NCBI GenBank assembly: GCA_025766275.1 | Contig: JAFKAC010000020.1 | Location: 496,001-560,000, forward strand | Direction of reading: 5' to 3' | Length of the DNA: 64,000 nucleotides | Source: Lactarius indigo | Taxonomy: Eukaryota > Basidiomycota > Agaricomycetes > Russulales > Russulaceae | Shown here: in pieces, positions 29,701 to 39,669 of the stretch | Position numbering within the stretch: position 1 is the first letter of the stretch | How the letters are laid out: each line of letters begins with the position of its first letter | The notes under the pieces: model-generated | What the model saw: only the letters and a program-made list of their open reading frames with translations | Told to the model about the DNA's origin: nothing | The model's database searches: none | Position numbers and translations under genes: made by a program

Positions 29701-30488
29701 GAGTTAATCAAGAACTCGAACAATATCTTCGCGTCTTCTGCAACTTCCAACAAAATAACTGGGTGGATCTAATCCCATTCATGGAATTTGCACACAATGC
29801 CCAACAACATAGTGCAACCCACAAATCACCCTTTGAGGTTTGGTATGGATACAAACCAGAGTTCATTCCCCCCACCCACTTCACCACCAAAATACCTGCA
29901 GCTGAGGAGAGACTAAACGCGCTAAATCAAATCCGCTCCGAAGTTACCGCAGCCCTTAAGGTAGCAGCGGAAGTCATGAGAGGGTCGAAAACACCCACCC
30001 CCTCTCACGAATTCAAGACAGGCGATCTAGTCTGGCTGGAAGGGACCAACATCCATACCACCCACCCCAAAGCTAAACTTGCCCCACGACGCCACGGCCC
30101 CTTTAAAATCCTTTCCACCTGGGGAGTCAACTGCAAACTCCAACTCCCAAAGACATGGCGCATCCACCCAGTCTTCCACAACTCCTTGATCTCTCCATAC
30201 ACAGAAAACACTACGCATGGCCCCAACTTCACCAGACCACCCCCTGAAATCATCCAAGGGGAAGATGAACACTACGAAGTTGAAAGGGTCTTGCAATCCA
30301 AGGTATCGCCTAACAAGAAGGGCATACTCTACTTGATCAAGTGGAAGGGGTATCCTGACTCCGAAAACTCTTGGCTCCCCTCCTCCCAAATGACCCATGC
30401 GCAAGACCTTGTTAATCAATTTCACAAGGCCAACCCCAGTGCCCCTAAACCGAAGTCAACTAGTGCTAGTGGAATAGCACGACGTTAA
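26724..30488 (+). CDS. D element Pol: protease, RT, RNase H, integrase, chromodomain
   Basis: An open frame of about 1254 residues. Protease: ALLDSGAEGIIVDD (near 26917). RT: PWDHAIDLKPG, PFFFVDKKDGKLRPVQDYR, FGLCNAPATFQ, the catalytic YLDDI (near 28090), FLGFCNFYRRF. RNase H: LITDASDFATGAIL, ICDKELLAIVHAL. Integrase: HHCC zinc region (GHPGRW ... DGCATCQ), then the catalytic residues in MDFITDLP, SDRGPQF and GETERVN. Chromodomain at the end: YEVERVLQSK ... LIKWKGYPDSENSW. This order is that of Ty3/gypsy chromoviruses. All visible catalytic motifs are present and no stop interrupts, so the element may be active. A polypurine tract (AAAAAGGGGATAC) follows directly. Confidence 0.95.
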   Translation, partial: LGSSIVALSIGSIRASSVVHGLSLLETLGAEHVPVETIRNRRAPSIVLRVTLVGKKSGKEISARALLDSGAEGIIVDDGFARANNLTMRTLIKPLPVRNVDGSPNKTGSVRYTTIQRLRIRTSDDNHHDETVELYATTLGEHDIILGTDWLQAHNPEIDWHQPKIAFTRCPRTCTLSSSAVVISSKTPQTRHTTINILELDSGQETCLPINEDSEPLEPAFLDNAYEPWLWIHSFSKYDHLAIRAKVTTSTKIAAHTAPKPSTDHIPSHFQRYTKVFSEVASHRLPQHQPWDHAIDLKPGATMKNCGIYRLTPKESDALKEYISEHLKKGYIRPSKSPMASPFFFVDKKDGKLRPVQDYRALNDITIKNAAPLPLIPELIDKLHGARYFTKLDIRWGYNNIRIREGDEYKAAFKTSLGLFEPTVMTFGLCNAPATFQTFMNQIFKSLIDGGHVVVYLDDILIFTEDISSLTALTHDVLQRLERHNLYLKPEKCTFAQTSVEYLGIVISDGQVSMDPAKVAGITQWPTPRTVKQVQAFLGFCNFYRRFIKDYSTIARPLFDLTKKDVPFSWGTAAENTFRTLIDCFTKAPVLALPDHSKPFRLITDASDFATGAILEQPDALQRWHPVAFLSKSLLPAERHYEICDKELLAIVHALHAFRHYLEGRDDVTEIWSDHGNLVYFTTKQKLSRRQARWALFLSRFQFIIIHKPGTQNKSDALSRRLDHKKGIADEDEKRVLLDTKYFSINAVQRTAVTIHGDTTLRQRIKNTQTYDKEVSMALESLLKNGPRSLAKGLEEWNLEDGIILFKGQVYVPKDNNLQRDIVKTYHDHIATGHPGRWKTYELISRDFWWPGISTFVKTYVDGCATCQATKIKPRTQVPLQPNAIPEEIWGTITMDFITDLPLSHNYDSLFVVVDRLSKAIIISPCNKTITADETAQLYLENVWRRTGLPRQVISDRGPQFASKVMQEIWNKLGVKSTLSTAFHPQTDGETERVNQELEQYLRVFCNFQQNNWVDLIPFMEFAHNAQQHSATHKSPFEVWYGYKPEFIPPTHFTTKIPAAEERLNALNQIRSEVTAALKVAAEVMRGSKTPTPSHEFKTGDLVWLEGTNIHTTHPKAKLAPRRHGPFKILSTWGVNCKLQLPKTWRIHPVFHNSLISPYTENTTHGPNFTRPPPEIIQGEDEHYEVERVLQSKVSPNKKGILYLIKWKGYPDSENSWLPSSQMTHAQDLVNQFHKANPSAPKPKSTSASGIARR

Positions 30489-30499
30489 AAAGGGGATAC

Positions 30500-31194
30500 T
30501 GTCACGAACCTATAAACCTGGTCGTGACTCAAGGCGCTTAGGACCGGACCGGACCGGACCGGGCTTACGTCATCAGCTTCCTAAAGGGGAAATCCGAAAT
30601 CGGAGTTTGAATTTCGCTCCCCGACGGTCACGTGATGCGTCACGTGATTACTCTGTCTTTCCAAGTCACATGTGCACATGCACGTGTATCAATCAACGAT
30701 TGATAGTTTATCGATCAACGAAGATAATCAACCAAGTCACAAGGAACACGTGATCTAATCACGGGTTCCGCAGCTGCTGCGGAATCACGCCACTATGGTG
30801 CAATATGGCGCCATCGACTGCGGCGCAGTCGTACCATGCTTATCCTGTATTCTGATTGGACAGTATTAATAACCTGTCTCTGGAATGTTCCAATCTGCAG
30901 TATTGCGCAGCACTCGTGGACAGGCCCTAAGCCTGCCCTAAAGTTACGCACAGACCACCCCCTGTAGTATATAAGCTAGCTCAATCTATCGGACAGTCCC
31001 TCAGACTGTCCACTTGTGACATCTTCCTCTCTTGCCTCTCAGCTCCTTCGAGTGCCCCACCTTGTGTGCGCCACTATCTTCTTTGAGCCAAGACGCCTCC
31101 TCTCCGCCCCCTTCGACGCTCTCTCCATCTCTACCTCGCCCGCCGTCGTCTTCAACCATATCCCTCGCTGTCGAGTGACAGTGAGTTCACCACA
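30500..31194 (+). repeat. 3' LTR of element D
   Basis: A 695-bp LTR, nearly identical to 21273-21957. The differences seen are C for T (CAAGGCGC versus CAAGGTGC), a 10-bp ACCGG-unit gain, C for T (GCTGCGG versus GCTGTGG) and A for G (CTCCATC versus CTCCGTC). It is followed by GAAGC, which belongs to the A2 pol sequence. Confidence 0.95.
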
Positions 31195-31766
31195 GAAGCC
31201 TTCCTCACGGAAGATGAGCTCTTTCGACTTCAAGCAGCTGTCCCGCGTGGTACAACCACCCAACGCCATGAAGAAGTACGAACAAGAATGGAAGGAGACG
31301 GCGGCGCGGTGGCAGCGGGAGCAACTGCATATCGCCGCTTGCCGACGACGGATGATGAAGGAACGGAGGGAGTACTGGACGAAGATGAGGATGAAGACGA
31401 ACTTGGAGACCACTACCCCATCAGGCACGCATTCCTTAATCATGAATTCTACACTGAAGATCCAGCCGCCACTCCCTACCTCGTCGACGCAGCGGGGGGG
31501 CCTTTACACAGGGGACGAGTCGCCATGGCACAAGCGGCTCGTTATACACCAATGGGCGAACGAGACCCAGCAACCAGGGTCGTCGTCCCTGAAGGGTTCC
31601 GGGTCAATAGAGGACCCGATTACATTCTGTTCCCGATCAAACTCCCCAACGGACCGACGGTACAAGCATCCCACGTACAGGTTATCCGAGGAGGAGACCC
31701 CTTCGTACTCGGACTAGCTCCGGGGTCAGGCTTCCTTTACGGTAAACCCCTCTACGCCACACCTCA
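31195..31766 (+). pseudogene. A2 element: end of pol linker and accessory region, part 1
   Basis: Right after the D LTR the plus strand reads, in the family A pol frame, FLTEDELFRLQAAVP and onward without a stop through HEEVRTRMEGDGG. Here CGA stands where A' and A3 have TGA, so the accessory region is fused to pol in this copy. It continues EDEDELGDHYPIRHAF ... PEGFRVNRGPDYILFPI ... RGGDPFVLGLAPGSG. The 5' part of A2 (LTR to chromodomain) is missing. A solo LTR interrupts at 31767. Confidence 0.7.
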
Positions 31767-32334
31767 TGTTACGATTTTCTTGGACTCATTCCTTTCTTCA
31801 CCATTATCTCCTTCCTATACTGTACGAGCCCTGTATGACTACGCGGACTTTACGAGTACCCGGTTTCTATCACGCGCCCTGCTTATCGACGTTCTCTTCT
31901 GATAAAGCTTGACATGTGCCAGTTTCCGACTCGTTCCCTCTCACGCGCGTCCCCGCGTGATTCTCCTTTATTCTCGATATGATCTTGCTTTGTTCCCTCT
32001 ATGATCACTCCTTTCTTCCTTGGTTTGGCGATGGCGCCATCTGTTTGTCATGACCATACAGAACGATCTCTATTTAACTCTAGTTATACCTAGCTTGTAC
32101 GGTAGACTAGACTTCTTGTGTAATACTACACTCGTCTACGCAGAGTCTCCTCATTCCCCGACCCTCGTCTTTGCTAGGCCTTCGAGTCTTAGCCCTCCTC
32201 TATAGTCCAAGTGACGTACGTCCTTGTGACTCTTGTGCATCATCTCTACTGAAGTCGAGCCTTTGAGCTTTGACTACCGAGCGAAAGACTGACTTAGTAC
32301 AGGTCGTACTCAACGCCCCTGTAGTGGCGTTACA
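31767..32334. mobile_element. Solo LTR, family E, in the A2 accessory region
   Basis: A 568-bp insertion starting TGTTACGATT and ending GGCGTTACA, flanked by CCTCA (31762-31766 and 32335-32339). The empty site is visible in the A' and A3 copies. Insertion plus duplication is 573 bp, a multiple of three, so the accessory frame resumes in phase. No other copy of this LTR occurs in the window, and its orientation is uncertain. Confidence 0.9.
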
Positions 32335-32339
32335 CCTCA

Positions 32340-32650
32340 CCTCCCAAAGAACAACCGTGCCTTCATCCCGCACGAGGAGTACTTTATGCTCTGTGACCGA
32401 CACCCCACAGACTTGCTGCTCATGCGCATCGGGGATGTCACCCTTACTCAAGAACTGTGTCGGTTCCGGCAGTTCGCTTTCGCCGAGGACCAACTGGAGA
32501 AGCGGATACGGCAGTTGCAGCTGGAAAGGGAGATGGTGGTTCAAGACAAAAAGGACAGTCTCTATCGTCTTGAACGGGCTAACATATTGGCACGCATGGA
32601 GGATGAAGCGGAGCGAATGAGGAAGGAGTCACAAGCGGATTAGTGAGGTG
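32340..32650 (+). pseudogene. A2 element: accessory region, part 2
   Basis: The C-terminal part of the accessory region continues in phase after solo LTR E: PHEEYF-type segment, DRHPTDLLLMRIGDVTLTQEL, then a charged helix (EDQLEKRIRQLQLEREMV ... DSLYRLERANILARMEDEAERMRKES) ending at a TAG at 32641-32643. The helix is predicted by eye to form a coiled coil. The polypurine tract GAAAAGGGGGTGA (32663-32675) leads into the 3' LTR. Confidence 0.65.
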
Positions 32651-32675
32651 GGCCTCACTCCTGAAAAGGGGGTGA

Positions 32676-33183
32676 TGTTACGGTACGGACTTAATGACTC
32701 ATTACGCACAACTCATGACCGGTTATGACTACGGTCCAGTATCAGTATTAGTCATGGACTCTTACATCGTATCAGTCAGCATAGTAGTTCACATGTGATT
32801 GTGGCTCATGTATGACTCATTCCTAGGATAGCCGTACTAGGGTTCGAGCTAGTTACGCTATTGGTTACTTACTATTCTAGCGGCGCTTTAAAGCCCGCGC
32901 GTATCTGTATAAGTAGCTGACTCGAAAGACCAAGAGTCCCCATCTTGGTCTTCTTCAATCCACCATTTGACTCATCTTTCATCTGCCTCAGCCTCCGGCT
33001 AGAGTGTGCTTCCACTTCGGTTCATCAAAGAACCGACTTCTTTACTTTTCGGTGCAGCGTGTGCCCGAGTGCCCCTGTTCACCTTGCGTTGGGTTGACAC
33101 GTGATCCCCATTCGCCAGACTTTCGCTAAGTCGATTACGCCTTTCACAAGTCCAAGTCGGACTAACGCCAGTGGAGCGTAACA
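32676..33183 (+). repeat. 3' LTR of element A2 (family A)
   Basis: A 508-bp LTR, TGTTACGGTACGG ... GGAGCGTAACA, the same length as the A' LTR. It contains TATAAG, then AAGACCAAGA and TCTTGGTCTT as an inverted repeat. It abuts GCGCG (33184-33188) inside the accessory region of the minus-strand A3 element, so A2 inserted into A3; its 5' end and the matching duplication have been lost. Confidence 0.92.
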
Positions 33184-33683
33184 GCGCGGTTGTTCTTTGG
33201 GAGATGAGGGGTGGCGTAAAGTGGCTTGCCGTAGAGGAAGCCCAATCCTGGGGCTAATCCGAGTATGAAGGGGTCTCCTCCTCGGATAACTTGTATGTGG
33301 GATGCTTGTACCGTCGGTCCGTTGGGGAGTTTGATCGGGAACGGAATGTAATCGGGTCCTCAATTGACCCGGAACCCTTCAGGGACGACGACCCTGGTTG
33401 CTGGGTCTCACTCGCCCATTGGTGTATAATGAGCCGCTTGTGCCACGGCGACTCGTCCGCGGTGTAGAGGCCCCCCCACTGCGTTGACGAGGTAGGGAGT
33501 GGCGGCTGGATCTTCAGCGTAGGATTCATGGTTGAGGAATGCGTGCCTGATGGGGTAATGGTCTCTAAGTTCGTCCTCATCCTCATCTTCGTCCAATACT
33601 CCTTCCGCTCCTTCATCATTCGACATTGGCAGGCGGCGATATGCAGTTGCTCCCGCTGCCACCGTGCCACCGTCTCCTTCCAC
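33184..33683 (-). pseudogene. A3 element: accessory region, truncated by A2
   Basis: Minus-strand translation gives the family A accessory region from the acidic block (DEDEDELRDHYPIRHAFLNHE) through the segment around the GGDPFILG-like core, stopping where the A2 LTR inserts at 33184. It follows the pol frame in phase after a TGA (at 33690-33692, HEEV*), the position where A2 has CGA. A second frame stays open on the same strand (33254-34054) and carries the coil-like segment. A TGA near 33410 breaks the frame. Confidence 0.6.
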
Positions 33684-33689
33684 TCTTGT

Positions 33690-35417
33690 TCATACTTCTT
33701 CATGGCGTCGGGCGGTTTCACCGTGTGGGACAGCTGCTTGAAGCCGAAAGAGCTCATCTTCGGTGAGGAAGACTTCAGGCTCACCGGTGTCAGGGTTTGT
33801 GAGGGTGTACATTGGCGGAGGTGCTGGTTGAGTTGTTGCTGGATCATCGTCGACAACTCCCTGTAGGGGCAGAGGGAATTGTTGCAGTGTCTGGCGCAAT
33901 TCTTCACTAGTGATAGGGCCGTCTTCCTCATGCTGCACGGTGGTACCGCCTCCAGTTGTAGCTCCATTGGCTGCGGCGTCGTGGGAGGAGTCGGGGTTAA
34001 CAAGCGTGGCAGAGGAGTCATTGATGAGGGTCGAGAGGAGTGCGAGCTGGTCATTGCGTCGAGTGGAGGACATAGAAGAAGTGGGTGATGGGGACTCAGT
34101 GTGGTGAGAGGCCCTCCTTATATGCGTTTCCCTATCGGGGTTGGAATTTTTGAACTCCTGAACGGCTTCGTCAGCAAATACGTCATCCTTATCTATCCAT
34201 TGATTGTCTGAGTCAGGATAGCCCTTCCATTTCACAAGGTATTGGAGCCGGCATCTTCTGCCGAATCGCCGAGAGTCTAGAATCTTCTCAACCTCGTATT
34301 CTTCTTTGTTATCGACCAAATCAGGTGGCAGGCACTGATAGTTTGGTCCGTGTGTGGGTGTTTCACGATAAGGTGTGAGAAGATCTATGTGAAATACGTT
34401 GTGGATGCTCCACTGCGTGGGAAGTTCAAGGCGATAGTTGATGGGGGACATCACCTGGATGATCTTAAATGGCCCATGCCGTTTGGCAGCTAGTTTTGCG
34501 GTTGGCTGGTGTGTACATAAGTGGCGTCCTTCGAGCCACACGAGGTCTCCTTCCTTGAATTTGGGCGTATCTTTGTGTTTGATCCATGATTTTTGTGCCT
34601 TGAGCATACAAGAGAAGGCACATTGTTGTGCCTGTTTGAATTGGTCTAATCTTAGTGATACCTGTGGGATAGAAGAAGGCCTATCAGTCCAGTCGGCGCG
34701 AGGGTTGAACCCTGACAGGAGGAAGAAGGGGGACTCCCGCGTGGTTTCATTAGGCCAATTGTTATGCGTGAATTCCGCCATAGGTAGATAGCGAACCCAA
34801 TCGTCTTGTCGCTCGTTTACCCAAAAACGGAGATATTGCTCCAACCATTGGTTCGTTCGTTCTGATTGGCCGTCGGTCCTTGGATGATAAGCGGTTGAGA
34901 TATTTTGGCTGATGCCAAGGATTTTGCATATCTCCCACATGAACTTGGATGCAAAACGAGGGTCTCGATCACTGATAACACGCAAGGGGAGTCCGAATCG
35001 TGGGAAGACATGAGAAATGTACAGGGCGGCTGTCCCCTCGGCCATTATTTCCTCGTTGCAGGGGATGAAGACGGCAGCCTTGGTACAGTCATGATCCGTT
35101 ACTGTTAAAATGGAGTCGTATCCACGGGAGACGGGTAGCTTGGTAATAAAGTCCACTGCAATGGTTTCAAATGGTAGGGCTTCTGGTTTAGGGTAGATGG
35201 GCTGTAGGGGCGCTCTAGTAGGACGGAGGTTGACTTTGTGCCGCTGGCACTCTGCACAGCCCTTGATGTAGTCTTGAACGTCGTTTTTCATTTGTGGCCA
35301 CCAGTAGTGTCGTTCGGTAAGTTGGAGGGTGCATTTAATACCAGGGTGACCATAGATGGGAGAGTCATGGTGAGCGGCAATGATGGTGCATTTGTCATGG
35401 ATGCCACCTGTGACTAC
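33690..35417 (-). pseudogene. A3 element: integrase and chromodomain
   Basis: A 533-residue open frame (33690-35291) plus a preceding segment. The integrase zinc region is visible (GHPGIKCTLQLTERHYWWPQ, GCAECQ), then the core DDE residues (AVDFITKLP, SDRDPRF, GQSERTN), the C-terminal DNA-binding part (GDLVWLEGRHL ... RHGPFKI) and a chromodomain (EEYEVEKILDSRR ... LVKWKGYPDSDNQW). It continues into the linker HEEDGPITSEELRQTLQQFP. It is separated from RNase H by a TGA after YKDGR where the family reads arginine. Confidence 0.9.
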
Positions 35418-37020
35418 TCAGCGTCCATCTTTGTACCATGTCCCTTCGATGTCTTTTAGCTTGTGAGCGTCAACCCATGGTTTCAACTTAGCTATGTTTT
35501 GTTCGTAAATGGGATGCTCCGGGGTCATTTCCACTGGTAAAATCTCGGGTCTCCAGTGTGGGTGTCGGGGTTCTTCTAATGTGGTGGCGCGCGCAAAGAC
35601 GTTTTCTGGTAGTACTGTTACGCCCTCATTATCGTTTTCTCCTTGATCGTAATCTGGTCTTCGCGATAGCACATCAGCGCATCCATTGGAAGTGCCCTTG
35701 ATGTGGTGAATCTCAAAATCGTATTCTGAGAGCTCGAGTACTTCCCTGGCTATGCATCTGCTAATCTTTTGCGGCGATCTCCAATACTGTAGGTTAAGGT
35801 GATCGGAGAACACTTTGATTTTGTGGGGGGAGCCCGCTAAGAGGGGTCTCCAGTGGCGGAATGCTTTGACGATTGCCAAGAGTTCAAGGTCGTAGATATC
35901 GTAATTTCGTTTGGCTTCATTGAGGGTGGATGAGTAATAGCCGATGGGGTGTCGTTTACCGTCTGTTTTACGTTGGAGAAGAACAGCTCCGGTGGCGAAT
36001 CCAGACGCATCGACTTCTAGTTCGAATTGTTGTGTGAGGTCTGGGTGTGCAAGGACAGGTTCACTGGTAACGAGGGTTTTGAGGTCTTGGAATGCCTTTT
36101 CTTCCTCTATTCCCCAATGCCATTCGGTGTCTTTATGTGTGAGTTTGTTAAGAGGTCGCGCTTTGGTTGCAAATCCTCGTATGAAGGGTCGGTAAAAATT
36201 GCAGAATCCAAGAAAAGAGCGGACGTCCTTAACTTTAGTTGGCGTAGGCCAGTCCTTAATACCCGAAATTTTGACAGGGTCCATGCGTGTCACCCCCTTT
36301 TCAAGGATTACCCCCAGGTAATCCATACATGGGGAGTGGAAGAGACATTTCTTGAGCTTGTAATACAAGTCGTGTTCTGTGGACACACAGAGGACGTCTT
36401 TGACGGCCTCGATGTGGTCTGGTAAGGAGTGGTTAAGTCCCGTAGCTATGCCAATATCATCCATGTAGACCTGAATAACAGTGCCGCGTTTTTCGTGTTT
36501 TGTGATAATGTCCCTGAAGATGAAATTCATCATTGTCTGGAACGTTGCTGGGGAGTTGGTTAGGCCGAAAGACATCACCGTTGGTTCGAATAATCCGTAG
36601 CGCGTCTTAAACGCTGCCTTCTCTTCATCTCCCTCCTTGATACGTATGTTGTTGTATCCCCATCTAACATCAAGTTTGGTGTAGATGTGGGCGTTACTGA
36701 GGTCAGTAATAAGGTCGGATATGAGAGGGAGTGGGTATTGGTTGCGGATGGTAACCGCATTGATTTTTCAGTAATCTTGGACAGGTCGCAGTTTTCCGTC
36801 CTTCTTTTTGATAAAGAAGAAGGATGAGGCATATGGGGATTTGGAGGGTTGTATATACCCCTTTTTAAGTTGTTCGTCAATCCACTCGCGCAGTTTCTTG
36901 TCTTCTTCTTGGGTCATGGGGTATATTTTACAATCAATTGCGTCAGCCGTTCCTGGTTTGAACTCGATGGTGTGGTCCCAAGGCCTGCTTGGCGGAAACC
37001 TGTCCGATGCCTCTTCGCTG
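35418..37020 (-). pseudogene. A3 element: reverse transcriptase and RNase H
   Basis: The minus-strand frame 35418-36578 holds the RT palm (FGLTNSPATFQ, catalytic YMDDI, FLGFCNFYRPF) and RNase H (LEVDASGFATGAVLL, YDLELLAIVKAF, DHLNLQYW). The upstream RT part (36580-37020) has RPWDHTIEF and SSFFFIKKKDGKLRPVQDY, then a TGA before KINAV where arginine is expected, and another TGA between EFE and LFSEE. Both are CGA-to-TGA changes. Apart from these the domain is well preserved. Confidence 0.88.
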
Positions 37021-37025
37021 AAGAG

Positions 37026-37706
37026 TCATTCAAACTCGCAGTATTCGGGTGGTAACTCAGCTTTAGTGACATATTGTTGAGCGGCGATGGCGATGTCGGT
37101 GGCAGTTGCCCTGATTCGGCAACCCTCTTTGAATTGTTGCCTTTGTTCGTCTGTAATAACACAGGAGTGTACTATCTCGTAGTTGTCCTCCTGGACAGTA
37201 GTCGTCACGACTACTGGTGTCGTTTTGAGGTAAGGGTTGGTAGAACGGATAATGATGGGGAGCATATCTTCATGAATGGCTGCTTGCAACCATTTGATAT
37301 GTGGGTTGTAGATAGCGAGCCAAGGATAGCCCAACACGATGTCCTCGTTCCTGATATCGGTAATAAGGAAACAGATTTCCTTGTGAATGCCTTTAGTTTG
37401 GACATCGACATCGGTATAGTGAGTGATACACCCCGATTTGTTCTCCATGTTGTCAATGTTCCATATTTTCTTCGGGACGTCAAGTAGTTTAGTCCCGAGT
37501 CCCATCCTTTTTGCGAAGGAGGGTTTCATGAAGCAGTGGGTTGCTCCCGAATCGACTAATGCTCGTATGTCGGCCATTGCGTAACTGGTGCGAATCGATA
37601 CTGGAACTCTCATAGAACAATAGCGAGTCATGATTACACTGTTACAATTAACTGCCCTTACCCAGGCTGATGGGTTCAGGCATCCTGAAAACCCTCCTTC
37701 TTCCAC
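37026..37706 (-). pseudogene. A3 element: aspartic protease
   Basis: A 226-residue minus-strand open frame. The retropepsin motif is RALVDSGATHCFMKPSFAKRMG, followed by the flap region and IVLGYPWL, the second conserved protease motif. It starts in the -1 frame relative to gag, overlapping the gag end (WKKEGFQDA). The domain is complete here, unlike in A1 and B. Confidence 0.88.
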
Positions 37707-39660
37707 AGTTGTTGGAGGATAATGTCCTTTACGTCATCCGATTCTCCTGCTACTCCGTTGAGCCAATCGTTAGCACGCTGTTGAGGGGGTGTATCTTAAA
37801 CCGCCCTGGTAGCGACCTCTGGTTCTTGCTGGTGGTAGTTGGTATCGATATAGCGACTGGTTGATGCTTGGGGTTGGTATCCCCCTTGTGGTTGCCTACA
37901 ATCTCGGGCCATGTGTCCGTCCTTTCCACAATTGTAGCAAGTGACTGGCCTTTGATTATTTCGTCCCCCTCCTCTTTGGAGGAATCCTCCTCGTGGTCGA
38001 TATGGGGGACACGGAGCGAGTATATCTTCGGCTCCTGCTAGTCACCCTCGAATTCAGTCCGCAGAGGTATCCATCGTGTTTGGGTCCCGTGGTAAGTTTC
38101 TTGGTTGCCAAGAACTTCTTGGTGGTCCTTGCCATTGTCGTTGTTGGTGTTGTCTTCCTTGTCCTTGTCCTTGGGGGACCCCTTTGTTCAACACCGCTTT
38201 AAGGTGGAGGTATTGTTGCTGACGAGTGGTGGCTGCTTCTTTCCATTCGCGATAATTACGGGGATTGTCAAGAGTGTAGACCTTCTCGTATAGGTCTTTT
38301 GGTAATCCGCTTGCAAATAGGTCCAGCGTCTGGGGATCATTGAGCCGATACTGAGCGCAATGTATTAATTGTTCGAACTGGGTGCAATACTCATCTAGAT
38401 TGCCCCCGATCATTTTGACTCCCTTTTTGAGTTCGTATTGAGCTTGCTCTTGCTCCATGGTATTGCGGAAGCGCTGCATAAAGCTGTGCGTGACTTCATT
38501 CCATAACCCTTTGCTTGTACGGGGTATTCCTGCTTGTATTTGGCCATTAAGCCAGGTGAGCATAGCTAATACCCATTCGCTGACGTTGACTCCCTTGATA
38601 TATGAGAGAAAGAGTAGAGCGCGTCGGTATGGGGTTGCCATGATACCTTCGTCGGTGTTCATGCCCCAGTATACGTGCCATTGGGTAAGGAATGCTTCGA
38701 CTTTTGCACGTTCTCCATCAAATACTGTGGGTGCTTCACCAGCTAATTTGTTACTTGGAGGGGGAATGATAGGACCTGCACCTGGTAATCCTCCTCCCAG
38801 AAGTCCTCCTCCTGGTGGTCCTCCTCCTGGTGGTCCTCCTGGGAACCCCCCAGGGAATCCTTCAAATCCAGGTCCTCGGGATGGGGGTCCTCCTCCTGGT
38901 AAGTCACCAGGGGGTCCACCTCCACCGCTAGGAGGATCAGCTATATCTGGTCCGATGGCGCGATGGATTGCTACGTCGTCTTCGGTCATTTGATGACCAG
39001 TATAGGGGTTGATGGGAGCCAGATTGGCTCGCGATTCTTCTGCTATACGTCTCTGCTCTTCTAGGGCTATTTGGTCTCTTGCTTCCATGGTGAGTTGTGC
39101 TTCTTCTTGTGTGATAGTGGCAGTTGCCATTGCGACTGCTGGGCTGCGAACGTTGATTACTTCTGGTTCGGGCTGATGAATGGTCAACGACTCAGTTTGT
39201 TGTATAATGCGATCTCCAATGGCCCCTAGGCTATCTTCTTCTGCCGGTGTCGTCCCTCTACTTGGCGACTGGCTCTCCAAAGCTTCTTCCCCACTGATTC
39301 CTTCGTCTGTATGTTCTCGTGTTTGCCCATCAATAGGACCGTAATCTGTACGGCTGTTGAGCTCCCGCGCGTCAATGTCACAATTGTAATTTCTTCCTGC
39401 TGGTCGCACAATATCCCAGTGATGGTCTATGGGGTTCCAAGTAACCTCGACCCAACAAAGGTGTTCGAAATTGAACTCAACGGGTCAGAAATGGTTGGGA
39501 CCGTTAAACTCTACAAAGTATCTGGTGTCTTCTCCTCGTTCTCTCCACTGAGCTGCTCCTAGAAATCTTGTCGGTACATTGCAATCTCCTCGTCGTTCGA
39601 TATGATAAGGACGAAAGGCCGTCCACTGGTCTCTGGTCGAGTACGCCACGATGAGGATCT
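37684..39660 (-). pseudogene. A3 element: gag
   Basis: The most complete family A gag. Blocks in order: an N-terminal conserved region (about 39480-39650, TRFLGAAQWRERGED), a 451-residue open frame (38054-39409) with a glutamine/glutamate-rich stretch, a GGGPPG repeat and the gag core (FLTQWHVYWGMN ... EQEQAQYELKKG ... DPQTLDLFASGLP), then a zinc knuckle region and the gag end. Stops: TGA after NHF, two TGA in the segment after MDTSAD, and a TAA (from CAA) near 37800. The three TGA fit CGA to TGA by comparison with A1. Confidence 0.85.
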
Positions 39661-39667
39661 TGGTCTT
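39657..39667 (-). promoter_or_regulatory. A3 primer-binding site (self-priming type)
   Basis: AAGACCAAGAT (complement of 39657-39667) lies two bases inside the 5' LTR. It is the exact 11-nt complement of ATCTTGGTCTT, which begins in the LTR at 39911 (minus), 34 nt downstream of the TATAAG box whose first base is 39945. The same arrangement is present in A1. Confidence 0.7.
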
Positions 39668-39669
39668 AA

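Noticed and set aside
21268..31199. GAACG and GAAGC as a mutated target duplication of element D
   Set aside because: The two flanks belong to unrelated sequences (a spliced gene and the A2 pol linker), and A2 lacks its 5' part, so a simple insertion does not fit.
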